Assembly (NCBI RefSeq): GCF_030499535.1
Contig: NZ_JASTLB010000001.1
Coordinates: forward strand, 806,001-870,000
DNA: 64,000 nt
Direction of reading: 5' to 3'
Origin: Streptomyces sp. TG1A-8
GTDB lineage: Bacteria > Actinomycetota > Actinomycetes > Streptomycetales > Streptomycetaceae
The stretch's first letter is position 1, and each line of letters begins with the position of its first letter. Below the pieces are notes generated by a model, which was not told the DNA's origin, searched no databases, and saw only the letters and a list, made by a program, of their open reading frames with translations. This document shows, piece after piece, positions 17,123-25,263 of this stretch. Position numbers and translations under genes: made by a program.

Positions 17123-18040
17123 GTGTCCTCGCCGCAGCAGGCACGCGCACAGGCATCCGCGATCACCTCGGGCAGGACCGCCCCGGCGGCCGGCGCCGCT
17201 CCGACCTCCCAGCTCCGCGAGCTCTTCGACGGTCCCCGGCTGTCCCCCGGCCAGCGCCGCGTCGCGCAGTACCTGATCGAGCACATCACCGAGGCCGCCT
17301 TCCTGTCGATCACCGAGTTGGCGGACCGCGTCGGCGTCAGCCAGCCCTCCGTCACCCGCTTCGCCGCCGCGGTCGGCTTCAGCGGCTACCCGGCACTGCG
17401 GGAGAAACTGCAGTCGATCGCGCTGCGCACGCTGGCCGGCGGGCCCGGCGAGGAGAACCGCGCCAATGAGCTGCAGGCGGCCGTCGACGCCGAGATCCAG
17501 AACCTGGAGAACCTGCGCCGCGACTTCGCCGACCCCGACCGGGTCATCCGCACCGGCCGCGCGCTGTCCCGCTCCGCCCCGCTGACCGTGCTGGGGCTGC
17601 GCATCTCCGTGTCCCTGGCCGAGTACTTCGGTTACGCGGCGCGGCGCATCCATCCCGACGTGCGGCTGGTGACCCGGGGCGGCAGCGTCGCCTACGACGC
17701 GCTGCTGCAGTCGCGCGAGGCCGGCGGCACGTGGGTGCTGGCGTTCGCCATGCCCCGGCACGCGCAGGAGACGCTCACCGCGCTGCGGGTCGCGCGCGGC
17801 GCGGGCCTGAAGGTCGCCCTGGTCACCGACCTGGCGCTGGGCCCGCTGGCCGACGAGGCCGACGTCGTCTTCGCCACCGGCACCGGCTCCCGCCTGGTGT
17901 TCGACTCCTACGCCGCGTCCGGTGTGCTGGCCGCCGCGCTGCTGCAGGCCATGACCGACGCCGACCCCGAGCGCACGCAGGCCCGCCTGGAGAAGTACGA
18001 GCAGGTCGCGGAGACGCACCAATTCTTCCTGAAGGACTGA
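17123..18040 (+). CDS. MurR/RpiR-family transcriptional regulator
   Basis: A 305-residue DNA-binding regulator. An N-terminal HTH_6 domain (about 30-110) includes SITELADRVGVSQPSVTRFAAAVGFSGYP. A C-terminal SIS sugar-phosphate-binding domain (about 130-275) includes TVLGLRISVSLAEYFGYAAR. Family members sense phosphosugars and control sugar or amino-sugar catabolism. The GTG at 17123 is preceded by AAAGGAGG with seven-base spacing. A TATGTT hexamer at 17085-17090 could be its -10 box, giving a short leader. No obvious target operon adjoins it, though the AT-rich promoter at 18130-18196 just downstream is a candidate site. Confidence 0.9.
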   Translation: MSSPQQARAQASAITSGRTAPAAGAAPTSQLRELFDGPRLSPGQRRVAQYLIEHITEAAFLSITELADRVGVSQPSVTRFAAAVGFSGYPALREKLQSIALRTLAGGPGEENRANELQAAVDAEIQNLENLRRDFADPDRVIRTGRALSRSAPLTVLGLRISVSLAEYFGYAARRIHPDVRLVTRGGSVAYDALLQSREAGGTWVLAFAMPRHAQETLTALRVARGAGLKVALVTDLALGPLADEADVVFATGTGSRLVFDSYAASGVLAAALLQAMTDADPERTQARLEKYEQVAETHQFFLKD

Positions 18041-18495
18041 CCGGGTCGGTCCTTCGCGCCGGGGGCCGGTGTCCCCGCAGATCTTCCCGTCCCCCGCCCG
18101 CCGGACGGAATCTTGTGTCGCACGGGGATCATTCACCACATTTCACGGATGAATGTTTTTATGCGTCTTGCAAAGTGGACGGCATATATAAATACTGCTC
18201 ACGGATCGCACCCGGCGCACTCCGGGCACGCTCCGCAGCAGCGGGCCCACCGCTCGACCACGTCCCGGAACGCCGACGGACCGACCATGCGCACGCAAGC
18301 CCAGCCGCCGTGCCGGTTCCCGGCGCCCGGGGCTCCCGCACCGGTGTCCCGGGCCGCCGTTCCCCACCCACGGCGACGTCCGGGACACCCGCGGGCGCAC
18401 CGTCCCGCGCGGTGCGCCCGCGGCGGCCCCGGTCATCCCCTGGCCGGGGCCGCCCCACCGTCGGACCACCCCCACGACGCCGCACACCGGAAGCG
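18041..18495 (+). promoter_or_regulatory. AT-rich promoter island and long leader
   Basis: The 455-base gap before the gene at 18496 contains an island of about 90 bases (18113-18200) far lower in GC than its surroundings. Inside it, TTGCAA (18168-18173), 17 bases and AATACT (18191-18196) form a plausible sigma-70-type promoter. A dyad, CATTCA (18130-18135) and TGAATG (18150-18155), lies just upstream as a possible operator. Transcription would start near 18203, leaving a GC-rich leader of about 290 nt. A small frame from 18113 ending at 18499 crosses the leader but has Pro/Arg/His-rich composition after its first 30 codons and is not called. Confidence 0.55.
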
Positions 18496-18870
18496 ATGAC
18501 CATGCCCCTGACCACCCCGCGCATCAGTCCCGACTGGCCCTGTCAGGTCAAGACACCGGGCAGCTACGACTGGGAACGCTCGGCGGCCAAGTGGCTGCGG
18601 GAGCTGATCCCGGCGCGCTACGCCAGCTACCCGGCGCTGATCCGCCACCCCGTGCTGCTCGCCCGGCACGCCCGGCTCCAGGTCGAGCAGGAGATCAGGG
18701 TGGCGCGGACGGCCCTGCAGACCGCGCGGGCCGAACTGCCCGTCCTCGGTCTGCCCGAGTCGGTCATCGAGCACACGATCAAGCTGTACGCGGCCGAGGT
18801 GCTGCAGCTCCAGCACATCGCGCGCAGCGTCCGCGCGGTGTCCGAGGCCCTGGCCGGGCGCGGCCGCTGA
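18496..18870 (+). CDS. Conserved hypothetical helical protein
   Basis: A soluble protein of 124 residues with no domain I recognise. The first third is polar (DWPCQVKTPGSYDWERSAAKWL). The rest is predicted all-helical, with heptad-like leucine spacing (VLLARHARLQVEQEIRVART), suggesting a coiled coil or helical bundle. Two in-frame ATGs six bases apart (18496, 18502) follow GGAAG. It is served by the AT-rich promoter region upstream, which implies specific regulation. Confidence 0.75.
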   Translation: MTMPLTTPRISPDWPCQVKTPGSYDWERSAAKWLRELIPARYASYPALIRHPVLLARHARLQVEQEIRVARTALQTARAELPVLGLPESVIEHTIKLYAAEVLQLQHIARSVRAVSEALAGRGR

Positions 18871-19001
18871 CCAGCCGCGCCGGGCCTCCCCGCGGCGCCC
18901 CGCCCCGCCGGCGTCCGGCCGCGCTCCGCCTCCGGGCCCCGGGGGAGGCCTGACGCGGCAGACGAGTGATCGCAGGGGACCAGGTGTGCGATGCTCGTCG
19001 C

Positions 19002-21383
19002 GTGACGAGCGAGCCCGTGCCCCCTGTGGACACCCCGTCCGGCGCCGACCCGGTGGCGCTGGCCGAGGTCGTGGCCCGGCAGCGCGCCGAGCTGGAGCGG
19101 CTGCGCGACCAGGCCGCGACCTCGGCCGTGGTGGAACGGGCCAAGGGCGCTCTGATGGCGATGACCGGATGTTCCCCGGACGCGGCGCACGAGGAGCTGC
19201 TGCGGCGTGCCGGGGCCGGCCCGCGCACCCTCCTGGAGGAGTGCTGGATCACCCTGGGCGCCCTGGCGCCGCCGGAGGGGCGGGACCCTCGCACCGTGCC
19301 GGCGGTCCCGGGCCCGTCCTCCGCGGCCGGCCACCGGGAGGCCGCCGGCGCCGGCGACGTCGCGGAGGCGCTCGGCCGAATCGGTCGGGACCTGGCCCAG
19401 GCCCGCTCGCCCCAGGAGCTGGCCACCCGCCTGCTGCGCCACCTGGCACCCGAGGTGGGCGCCGACGCCGTCCTGCTGTACGAGCTGCGGCCCGGGGGCG
19501 GGCTCGAACTGATCGGGAGCGCCGGCCTGGACGCCGCCCTCGCCGCCCAGTGGCGGCGCGTACCGCCGCTGGGCGGCGTGGCCGCGCTGGAGGCCCTGCG
19601 GGAGCGTGCGCCGCGGTGGCTGGAGGATCCCGCCGCGGACCGGAAGCGGTACCGGCTCATCGGGGAGCCGTCCGGACGGTGGCGGTCGCGGGCCTGGCTT
19701 CCGGTTCCGGCCGGGGACACGACCACGGTCGCGCTCGGCGTGCTGCGCCGGGCCGAAGGGCCCTTCGAGTCGCGCGCGCGGGAACTGCTGCCGGCCGTGG
19801 CCCGGTTGTGCGCGGGCCGGCTGCGCGCCTTCGACGCCTCGCAGGAGCCCGCCGGCGGCTCCGTCGCCCGGACCGTCCAGGCCGTGCTCGACGCCCTGCC
19901 GGGCGCGACGATCCTGCTGACCCCGCTGCGCGCCCCCTCGGGCGCGGTGGAGGACTACCGCATCGACGCCGCGGCCCCCGGCGCCGTCGACGTGTTCGGC
20001 CGCGCCGGCCGTGACATGGTCGGCCGGCACGTCCTGGAGAGCTACCCCTCCGTCGCCGGGGAGCCGCTGTGGCACGGCTACCTGGAGACGCTCGCCACCG
20101 GAGTGCCGTTCGAGAGCGAGCCCTTCGCCCACCAGGACGTCCTCGACGGGGTGCCCGTGACCGCGACCTACACGGTGCGCGCGGCGGCGCTGGGCGCCGG
20201 ACTGCTGGTGACCTGGGCGCGGCACGACGCGGTCGGCCGCCAGGAGCAGCGCCTGGCCGACGTGCAGCGGCTCGGCAACCTGGGCTGGGCCAACTGGAAC
20301 CTGGTCACCCGGGAGACCGACTGGTCCGCGCAGACGTACGCCGTCCTCGGCCGTGACCCGGCCTGCGGCGCCGTCCGCCTCGAAGCGCTGCCGGACCTGG
20401 TGCTGCCCGAGGACGCCGGAGCCATGGCCGAGGCCATCGCCGGGCTCGTCCGCCGCGCCCAACCCTTCGACGTGCCCTTCCGCATCCAGGACTCCGGGGG
20501 CGTACGGCACCTCAGGATGGTCGCGGAGGCCGTCACCGAGCCCAACGGCACGCCCGCCGAGGTGCACAGCTTCGTCCAGGACCTCACCGCGCAGCGCAGC
20601 GCGGAACTCGCGCTGGTGGAGAGCGAGCGCGCGATGCTGCTGCAGCGCGGGGTCCTGCAGGCCGAACGGGCCCTGGCCGGCCGGCTGCAGCACGCGCTGC
20701 TGCCCCTGCCCGGCAAGCCCCGGCTCCTGGCCGGACTCCGCGTCGAGGTCGCCTACCTGCCCGCGCAGTCGGGGATCCACGTCGGCGGCGACTGGTTCAG
20801 CGCCGTCGAACTGCCCGACGACGCCGCGCTGTTCGTGGTCGGCGACGTGGCGGGCCACGGCATCGACGCCGTGGCCACGATGGCCCAGCTCCGGTTCATG
20901 GCCAAGGGCATGGTCAGCACCGGCTCCTCGCTGACCGGGGCGCTGGGCCGGCTCAACCAGCTGCTGCTGCACTCGCGGGACGGCCAGACCGCCGCCACCA
21001 TGGTCCTCGCCCGCTACCACCCCGAGCAGCGCCTGCTGGCCTGGGCGCAGGCCGGCCATCCGCCGCCGCTGCTGGTGCGCGACGGCCAGGTGCGCTACCT
21101 CGACCGGCCCGGCGGCATGCTGCTCGGCGCCACCGCGAACCCCGCGTACGACTCCGCCGAGATCCGCCTGGAGCCCGGCGACCGGCTGCTGCTGTACACC
21201 GACGGACTGGTCGAGCGCCCCGGCGAGGGCATCGACACGGGCTTCGCCCGGCTGGCCGACGCGGTCCGCGCGCACGGGAGCGCGGAGAGCGGCTCCCTGG
21301 AGGCGCTGCTCGCCACGATGCTGGCGGACGAGCGGCGCGACGACGTGTGCGTGCTGGACATCCGGATGCCGCTGGAGGAGTAG
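19002..21383 (+). CDS. SpoIIE phosphatase with ANTAR-like, GAF and PAS domains
   Basis: A 793-residue cytoplasmic signalling protein. A coiled-coil leads into an ANTAR-like segment (about 20-90; VVERAKGALMAMTGCSPDAAHEELLRRA). A GAF domain (about 110-270), two PAS-type domains (about 280-395 and 410-535) and a SpoIIE/PP2C domain (about 545-790; GGDWFSAV, VGDVAGHG, YTDGLVE, RDDVCVL) follow. ANTAR modules normally bind RNA antiterminator hairpins, so linkage to a phosphatase is notable, although the match is by eye. No HATPase domain. I favour the GTG at 19002, six bases after GATGCT; GTG at 18984 with an AGGGG site is an alternative. It converges on the ATP-grasp gene. Confidence 0.87.
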   Translation: MTSEPVPPVDTPSGADPVALAEVVARQRAELERLRDQAATSAVVERAKGALMAMTGCSPDAAHEELLRRAGAGPRTLLEECWITLGALAPPEGRDPRTVPAVPGPSSAAGHREAAGAGDVAEALGRIGRDLAQARSPQELATRLLRHLAPEVGADAVLLYELRPGGGLELIGSAGLDAALAAQWRRVPPLGGVAALEALRERAPRWLEDPAADRKRYRLIGEPSGRWRSRAWLPVPAGDTTTVALGVLRRAEGPFESRARELLPAVARLCAGRLRAFDASQEPAGGSVARTVQAVLDALPGATILLTPLRAPSGAVEDYRIDAAAPGAVDVFGRAGRDMVGRHVLESYPSVAGEPLWHGYLETLATGVPFESEPFAHQDVLDGVPVTATYTVRAAALGAGLLVTWARHDAVGRQEQRLADVQRLGNLGWANWNLVTRETDWSAQTYAVLGRDPACGAVRLEALPDLVLPEDAGAMAEAIAGLVRRAQPFDVPFRIQDSGGVRHLRMVAEAVTEPNGTPAEVHSFVQDLTAQRSAELALVESERAMLLQRGVLQAERALAGRLQHALLPLPGKPRLLAGLRVEVAYLPAQSGIHVGGDWFSAVELPDDAALFVVGDVAGHGIDAVATMAQLRFMAKGMVSTGSSLTGALGRLNQLLLHSRDGQTAATMVLARYHPEQRLLAWAQAGHPPPLLVRDGQVRYLDRPGGMLLGATANPAYDSAEIRLEPGDRLLLYTDGLVERPGEGIDTGFARLADAVRAHGSAESGSLEALLATMLADERRDDVCVLDIRMPLEE

Positions 21384-21420
21384 GGGACCGGGACGGCGCC
21401 CGGGGCGCGGCGGAGCCGCG

Positions 21421-22269
21421 TCAGGCGGGGTCGAACGCCCCCTGGGCGAACCGGCCCAGGGACTTGGTCAGCGCGTGGACGAACGCCTCCCGGGCCTCCT
21501 CCGGCAGGGCGTCCAGGGACAGGTAGGGGTTGAGGTCCTCCAGCTCGACCAGCAGCAGTCCGCCGTCCGGGGTGCGGCAGGCGTCGACGCGCTGGACGCC
21601 GTAGTCGAGGCCGTTCCAGTCGATGAAGCGCCGGGCGAACTCCAGGTCGGCGGCGGTGGCCGAGTACGGTGCCAGCTCCCAGCGGCGCCCGGGGTCGGGG
21701 GCGTGGAGGGCGTACTGGAAGTCGTCGTCGACGAAGTAGAAGGAGACTTCGTGAACGAGGTCGACGCAGGGCTGGATGAGGAATTCCCCGTCGGCGAGGG
21801 GGGTCCCGGCGAGCCGGCCGGGGGACAGGACGCGCAGGCCGAAGGAGTCGGCGCCGAGCTTCGGCTTGACCACGTAGCGGTCGGCCGCCGGCAGCCGGTG
21901 CAGGTCCTCGGCGCGGTCGACGGTGGGGATCACGGGGAGGCCGGCGGCGGTGAGGTCGAGCAGGTACTGCTTGCCCGCCATGTCCGCCTTCCCGGTGAGC
22001 GGGTTGTACACGCGGGCCCCGCTGCCCAGCGCGTGCGCGCGGAAGGCCTCGTACTCCTTCCGGTAGCCGAGGACCGGGCCGCTGTTGCGGACGACCACGG
22101 CGTCGAAGGCGTCCATCAACGCGGTCGCCTCCCCCGGGTGGCACAGGGCCAGGTCGAAGTGGGCGCGCAGCCGGGAGGTGAGGTGGATGTCCTCGTCGCA
22201 GTAGCGGCGCCCGCGGGCCTCGTACGCCAGGTCGGTGACGTAGAGCAGGCGGGGGCGGGCGACGGACAT
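21421..22269 (-). CDS. ATP-grasp domain protein
   Basis: A 282-residue cytoplasmic protein with the layout of a small ATP-grasp ligase. It has an N-terminal alpha/beta domain (RPRLLYVTDLAYE), a linker with GKADMAGKQYLL, the ATP-binding lysine strand RYVVKPKLGADSFG (about 131-144) and the metal-binding LLVELEDLNPYLSL (about 239-252). Relatives ligate carboxylates to amino or thiol groups, as in peptide or glutathione-like synthesis. The substrate is unknown and no partner gene adjoins. AAGGAG lies seven bases before the ATG. It stands alone between a convergent phosphatase and a divergent TetR gene. Confidence 0.8.
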   Translation of the reverse strand: MSVARPRLLYVTDLAYEARGRRYCDEDIHLTSRLRAHFDLALCHPGEATALMDAFDAVVVRNSGPVLGYRKEYEAFRAHALGSGARVYNPLTGKADMAGKQYLLDLTAAGLPVIPTVDRAEDLHRLPAADRYVVKPKLGADSFGLRVLSPGRLAGTPLADGEFLIQPCVDLVHEVSFYFVDDDFQYALHAPDPGRRWELAPYSATAADLEFARRFIDWNGLDYGVQRVDACRTPDGGLLLVELEDLNPYLSLDALPEEAREAFVHALTKSLGRFAQGAFDPA

Positions 22270-22500
22270 GCGGGATCTCCTTGGACGGGCCGGTGCCGGC
22301 GGCGGTGCCGAAAGGTTACGCCGCAGGGTGCGGGCGGTTGCCGGTGCCCCTGCCGACCGGCTGTCCGCCGGCTGCCCGTGCGGTGCGCCCCGGCCGTGGG
22401 CCGTCCCGCCGGCGTCGGGACGTCCCACGGGACGGCGGTGGAACAGCGGCGGAACGGCGGCGGGTGGAGCACTCGGTTCCCTCCCGCACGGCGTGGACTG

Positions 22501-22536
22501 CACTGAGTGCCATGGGGCCCGCGCGGGTGCTACGTT
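22501..22536 (+). promoter_or_regulatory. TetR-gene promoter with overlapping operator-like dyad
   Basis: CACTGAGTGCCAT at 22501-22513 (core dyad GCACT-G-AGTGC from 22500) overlaps the expected -35 position. The -10-like TACGTT (22531-22536) ends seven bases before the ATG at 22544. The same 13-mer occurs in the promoter of the Zn-ribbon gene at 23402-23414, so it is a likely TetR operator. Confidence 0.6.
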
Positions 22537-22543
22537 CCCGTCC

Positions 22544-23320
22544 ATGAGCTCCAGCAGCGCGGCGCCGACCGCGAAGCCGCCGATGCGGGACGCCCTGGTC
22601 GCGGCGGCCTTCCGGCTCTTCCTGGAACGCGGCTACGAACAGACCACGGTGGACGACATCGTGGCCCTGGCCGGGGTCGGCCGGCGCTCGTTCTTCCGCT
22701 ACTTCCCCTCCAAGGAGGACGTGGTCTTCCCCGACCACGAGCGCTGCCTGGCCGACATGACCGCCTTCCTCGCCACGAGCGACGAGGAGGCCGAGCCGGT
22801 GGGCCGGGTGTGCGACGCGGCGCGGACGGTGCTGCGCGTGTACGCGGAGAACCCGGCCTTCTCCGTGCAGCGCTACCGGCTCACCAGGAAGGTGCCGGGG
22901 CTGCGCGCCTACGAGCTGTCGGTGGTGTGGCGTTACGAGCGCGCGCTCGCCTCGTACCTGCGCGGGCGCTTCGCCGGGCGGCCCGACGGGGCGCTGCGCG
23001 CCGACGTGGTCGCGTCCGCGGTGGTCGCCGCGCACAACAACGCCCTGCGCTCCTGGCTGCGTTCGGACGGCAAGGGCGACGCGGCGGCCGGGGTGGACCA
23101 CGCCCTCGGGTACGTGCGGGCCGCGTTCGGCCGGTCCGCGCACGCCCGCTCGGCCCCCGCCCGCTCCGCGCCCGCCCGCTTCGGCCCCGGCCACCGGGAG
23201 CCGGCGCCCTCCGGCGCGCCGCACGCGCCGCAGGAGGACGTGGTCGTCGTCGTGGCCCGCCGGAACGCGCCCCTGTGGCAGGTGGTGCGGGAGGTCGAGA
23301 CGGCGCTGGGCCGGGCCTGA
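22544..23320 (+). CDS. TetR/AcrR-family regulator
   Basis: A 258-residue repressor-type protein. The N-terminal HTH (about 14-60) reads RDALVAAAFRLFLERGYEQT, then TVDDIVALAGVGRRSFFRYFPSKEDV. A ligand-binding helical domain runs to about residue 200. A tail of about 60 residues follows, with Ala/Arg/Ser/Pro repeats (SAHARSAPARSAPARF). The unusual tail is absent from standard TetR proteins. The ATG has no ribosome-binding site and lies seven bases after TACGTT, suggesting a leaderless mRNA. It precedes a Zn-ribbon/OB-fold gene that carries the same operator-like sequence, so it probably controls itself and that gene. Confidence 0.9.
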   Translation: MSSSSAAPTAKPPMRDALVAAAFRLFLERGYEQTTVDDIVALAGVGRRSFFRYFPSKEDVVFPDHERCLADMTAFLATSDEEAEPVGRVCDAARTVLRVYAENPAFSVQRYRLTRKVPGLRAYELSVVWRYERALASYLRGRFAGRPDGALRADVVASAVVAAHNNALRSWLRSDGKGDAAAGVDHALGYVRAAFGRSAHARSAPARSAPARFGPGHREPAPSGAPHAPQEDVVVVVARRNAPLWQVVREVETALGRA

Positions 23321-23390
23321 TCCCGCCGCGCCGGGCACCGCACGGGGCCCGGGAGCACCGGCCCCTCACGGATTGGGGGTACGCAGTGCC

Positions 23391-23419
23391 TTTACGAGTG
23401 ACACTGAGTGCCATACCCT
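23391..23419 (+). promoter_or_regulatory. Zn-ribbon gene promoter containing TetR-type operator
   Basis: TTTACG (23391-23396) and TACCCT (23414-23419) are separated by 17 bases. The spacer is almost filled by CACTGAGTGCCAT (23402-23414), identical to the 13-mer upstream of the tetR-type gene. A repressor bound here would block RNA polymerase directly. An in-frame GTG at 23426 lies six bases after the -10 hexamer. Confidence 0.6.
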
Positions 23420-23512
23420 GTCGGCGTGCACGACGGCACGGCCGCCGCGCACACGCGTGCCCGGTTCGCGTCGGCACGCGGGTTTCCGGCCGAGCGCAGG
23501 GAGTTGACCAGC

Positions 23513-23929
23513 GTGTACCACCACTCAGCAAGCGTCTCGCAACCGGCGGCCGGCTCCGCGGCGGGTGTCCTCGACCCCGCGGCCGCGGACTCCAAGGACG
23601 CCATCGTCTTCCAGCGCTGCACCTGGTGCGGCACCGCGATGTACCACCGGCTGCTCTGCCCCGTCTGTCAGGGCAGTGACCTGCGCACGGAGCGCAGCGG
23701 GGGCGTCGGCACGGTCCGCCACTCCACCGTGGTGCACCGCAGCACCCCGGCGGCCCGCAACGTGTCGCTGATCGAGATGGCCGAGGGGTTCGTCGTACGC
23801 GGCCGGGTCATGGGCCCGCCCATCGGCATCCACAGCGGCGACCGGGTCCGCCTGTCCACGGCCGAGGACCCGGTGCGGGGCGAGCCGGTGTTCCAGCTGG
23901 CCGACGAGCCGTACCGGGCCTGGACCTGA
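23513..23929 (+). CDS. Zn-ribbon/OB-fold (DUF35-type) protein
   Basis: A 138-residue protein. A rubredoxin-like zinc ribbon (CTWC with CPVC, about residues 33-51) is followed by an OB-fold-like beta domain ending QLADEPYRAW. Such proteins normally accompany thiolases or acyl-CoA dehydratases and bind acyl-CoA, but no thiolase gene is present here, so this copy is an orphan. The GTG at 23513 is preceded by AGGGAG with nine-base spacing. A leaderless GTG at 23426 would add 29 residues of poor complexity. Likely regulated by the upstream TetR protein through the shared operator. Confidence 0.8.
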   Translation: MYHHSASVSQPAAGSAAGVLDPAAADSKDAIVFQRCTWCGTAMYHRLLCPVCQGSDLRTERSGGVGTVRHSTVVHRSTPAARNVSLIEMAEGFVVRGRVMGPPIGIHSGDRVRLSTAEDPVRGEPVFQLADEPYRAWT

Positions 23930-23952
23930 GGGAGTCCGCCCGCCGGGGGCTC

Positions 23953-24339
23953 TCAGGACCCCAGGGTCACCCGGATCCCCACCGTGCCGTCCCGGCCGCG
24001 GCGCAGGCGGCTGCCCAGCAGGGTGAGGCGGCCGGCGACGCCGTACTTGCGGGTGAGCAGGGTGCGGTAGCGGGCGGTGGTGGATGCGTCGGCGATCTCG
24101 GCGGTGGCCGGGAGCTGGTCGCCGGTGGGGTGGCCGCGCACGTCGCAGGGGCCGACGAGGACGTCGGGGCGACGACGGATCCGTTTGACCTTCCCGCTGC
24201 CGGCGGCCGTCCACACCCCGAGGGTGTCGCCGTCCCGGACCACCCACACCGGGGTGGCGACCGGGCTGCCGTTCTTGCGGTAGGTGGTGACGAGCAGGTA
24301 CTTGCCGGCGCCGAGCCGGTCCAGCCGCGTGTCGTCCAT
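23953..24339 (-). CDS. PPOX-class F420-dependent oxidoreductase
   Basis: A small split-barrel flavin-fold protein of 128 residues. The motifs KYLLVTTYRKNGSPVATPVW, then LGVWTAAGSGKVKRIRRRPDVLVGPCDVRG, fit the pyridoxamine-phosphate-oxidase-like proteins that use F420 in actinobacteria. The physiological substrate is unknown. TAGACT lies six bases before the ATG and there is no ribosome-binding site, so the mRNA is probably leaderless. It is divergent from the methyltransferase gene at 24466; the 126-base gap would hold both promoters. Confidence 0.85.
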   Translation of the reverse strand: MDDTRLDRLGAGKYLLVTTYRKNGSPVATPVWVVRDGDTLGVWTAAGSGKVKRIRRRPDVLVGPCDVRGHPTGDQLPATAEIADASTTARYRTLLTRKYGVAGRLTLLGSRLRRGRDGTVGIRVTLGS

Positions 24340-24345
24340 GCCGGG

Positions 24346-24458
24346 AGTCTAGTGGTTCGCCCCACGCCGTCGACCGGGTCACCGACGCGCCGCCCCGCGG
24401 TCGGACGCACGCGGTGCCGCGGGTTCCCCGGCCCGCCCCGGCGCCGGGGAACTACTGT
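24346..24458. promoter_or_regulatory. Divergent leaderless promoters (PPOX / methyltransferase)
   Basis: On the minus strand TAGACT (24351 to 24346) is six bases from the PPOX start at 24339. On the plus strand TACTGT (24453-24458) is seven bases from the methyltransferase start at 24466. Neither start has a Shine-Dalgarno sequence. The -35 elements are not clear by eye. Confidence 0.5.
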
Positions 24459-24465
24459 CGCGAGC

Positions 24466-25128
24466 ATGGTCGAACACGATGCCCTGAGTGCCACCCGCGA
24501 GGCCTACGACGCCGCCGCCCCCGTGTATGCGCAGCAGTTCCGCGACACGCTGCGCGACAGGCCGCTGGACCGCGCGGTCCTGAGTGCCTTCGCCGAGGTC
24601 GCGCGCGCCAGTGGGGACGGCCGGGTCGCGGACCTGGGGTGCGGCCCCGGCCACGTCACCGCGCACCTGGACGAGCTGGGGCTGGCGGCGTTCGGCGTCG
24701 ACGCCTCTCCTGCGATGATCGCGCTGGCCCGACGGGCCTATCCGGCCCTGCGGTTCGACGTGGGCTCGATGGCCGCACTGGACATCGCCGACGGCGTGCT
24801 GGGCGGCGTGCTCTCGCGGTGGTCCGTCATCCACACTCCGCCGCGGGAACTCCCCGCCGTCCTGGCCGAGTTCCACCGCGTGCTGGCACCCGGCGGCCAC
24901 CTTCTGATCGGCTTTTCGGCAAGCGAGGGTCCGTCCCGCCCGACCCAGGTCTTCGATCACGCGGTCGCGCCGGCCTACCGGTGGTCGCCCGATCACCTCG
25001 CCGGGATGCTGCGCGGGGCCGGGCTGGTCGAGGTGGCCCGGATGGTCCGCGAGCCCCAGCCCACCGACCGGCGGCAGTTCCAGGAGGTCCACCTCCTCGC
25101 CCGCAAGGCCCGGTCCGGGGCTGCCTGA
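24466..25128 (+). CDS. Class I SAM-dependent methyltransferase
   Basis: A 220-residue cytoplasmic enzyme with the Rossmann-like methyltransferase fold. Motif I is VADLGCGPGHVTAHL (about 47-61), motif II includes FGVDASPAMIALARR, and the post-motif ALDIADGVLGGVLSRWSVIH is followed by FHRVLAPGGHLLIGF. The substrate is unknown; relatives methylate small molecules. Start discussed with the divergent promoter entry. It may belong to general metabolism rather than to the distant NRPS locus. Confidence 0.87.
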   Translation: MVEHDALSATREAYDAAAPVYAQQFRDTLRDRPLDRAVLSAFAEVARASGDGRVADLGCGPGHVTAHLDELGLAAFGVDASPAMIALARRAYPALRFDVGSMAALDIADGVLGGVLSRWSVIHTPPRELPAVLAEFHRVLAPGGHLLIGFSASEGPSRPTQVFDHAVAPAYRWSPDHLAGMLRGAGLVEVARMVREPQPTDRRQFQEVHLLARKARSGAA

Positions 25129-25263
25129 CCGGGGCGCCGGGCCGGGCGCCGGCGGCGGTGAACGCCGCCGGGCCGGGCCGCGTACTCAGGGGCGGGCGCC
25201 CGCGACCGGAGGGCCCCGCGGTGCCGGTACGGACACCGCACGTCCGGGGTTCGGGAGCCATGC

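Noticed and set aside
16588..17469. Possible gene between the kinase and the RpiR-type regulator
   Set aside because: It runs into the regulator in another frame, lacks normal codon and residue use, and has no recognised motif.
18113..18499. 128-codon frame ending on the start of the gene at 18496
   Set aside because: It begins inside the AT-rich promoter island and turns into Pro/Arg/His-rich sequence. The ATGA overlap looks accidental.
24484..24496. Further TetR-type half-site (TGAGTGCCA) inside the methyltransferase gene
   Set aside because: Only nine bases match, there is no dyad, and it lies within coding sequence, so it is probably chance.
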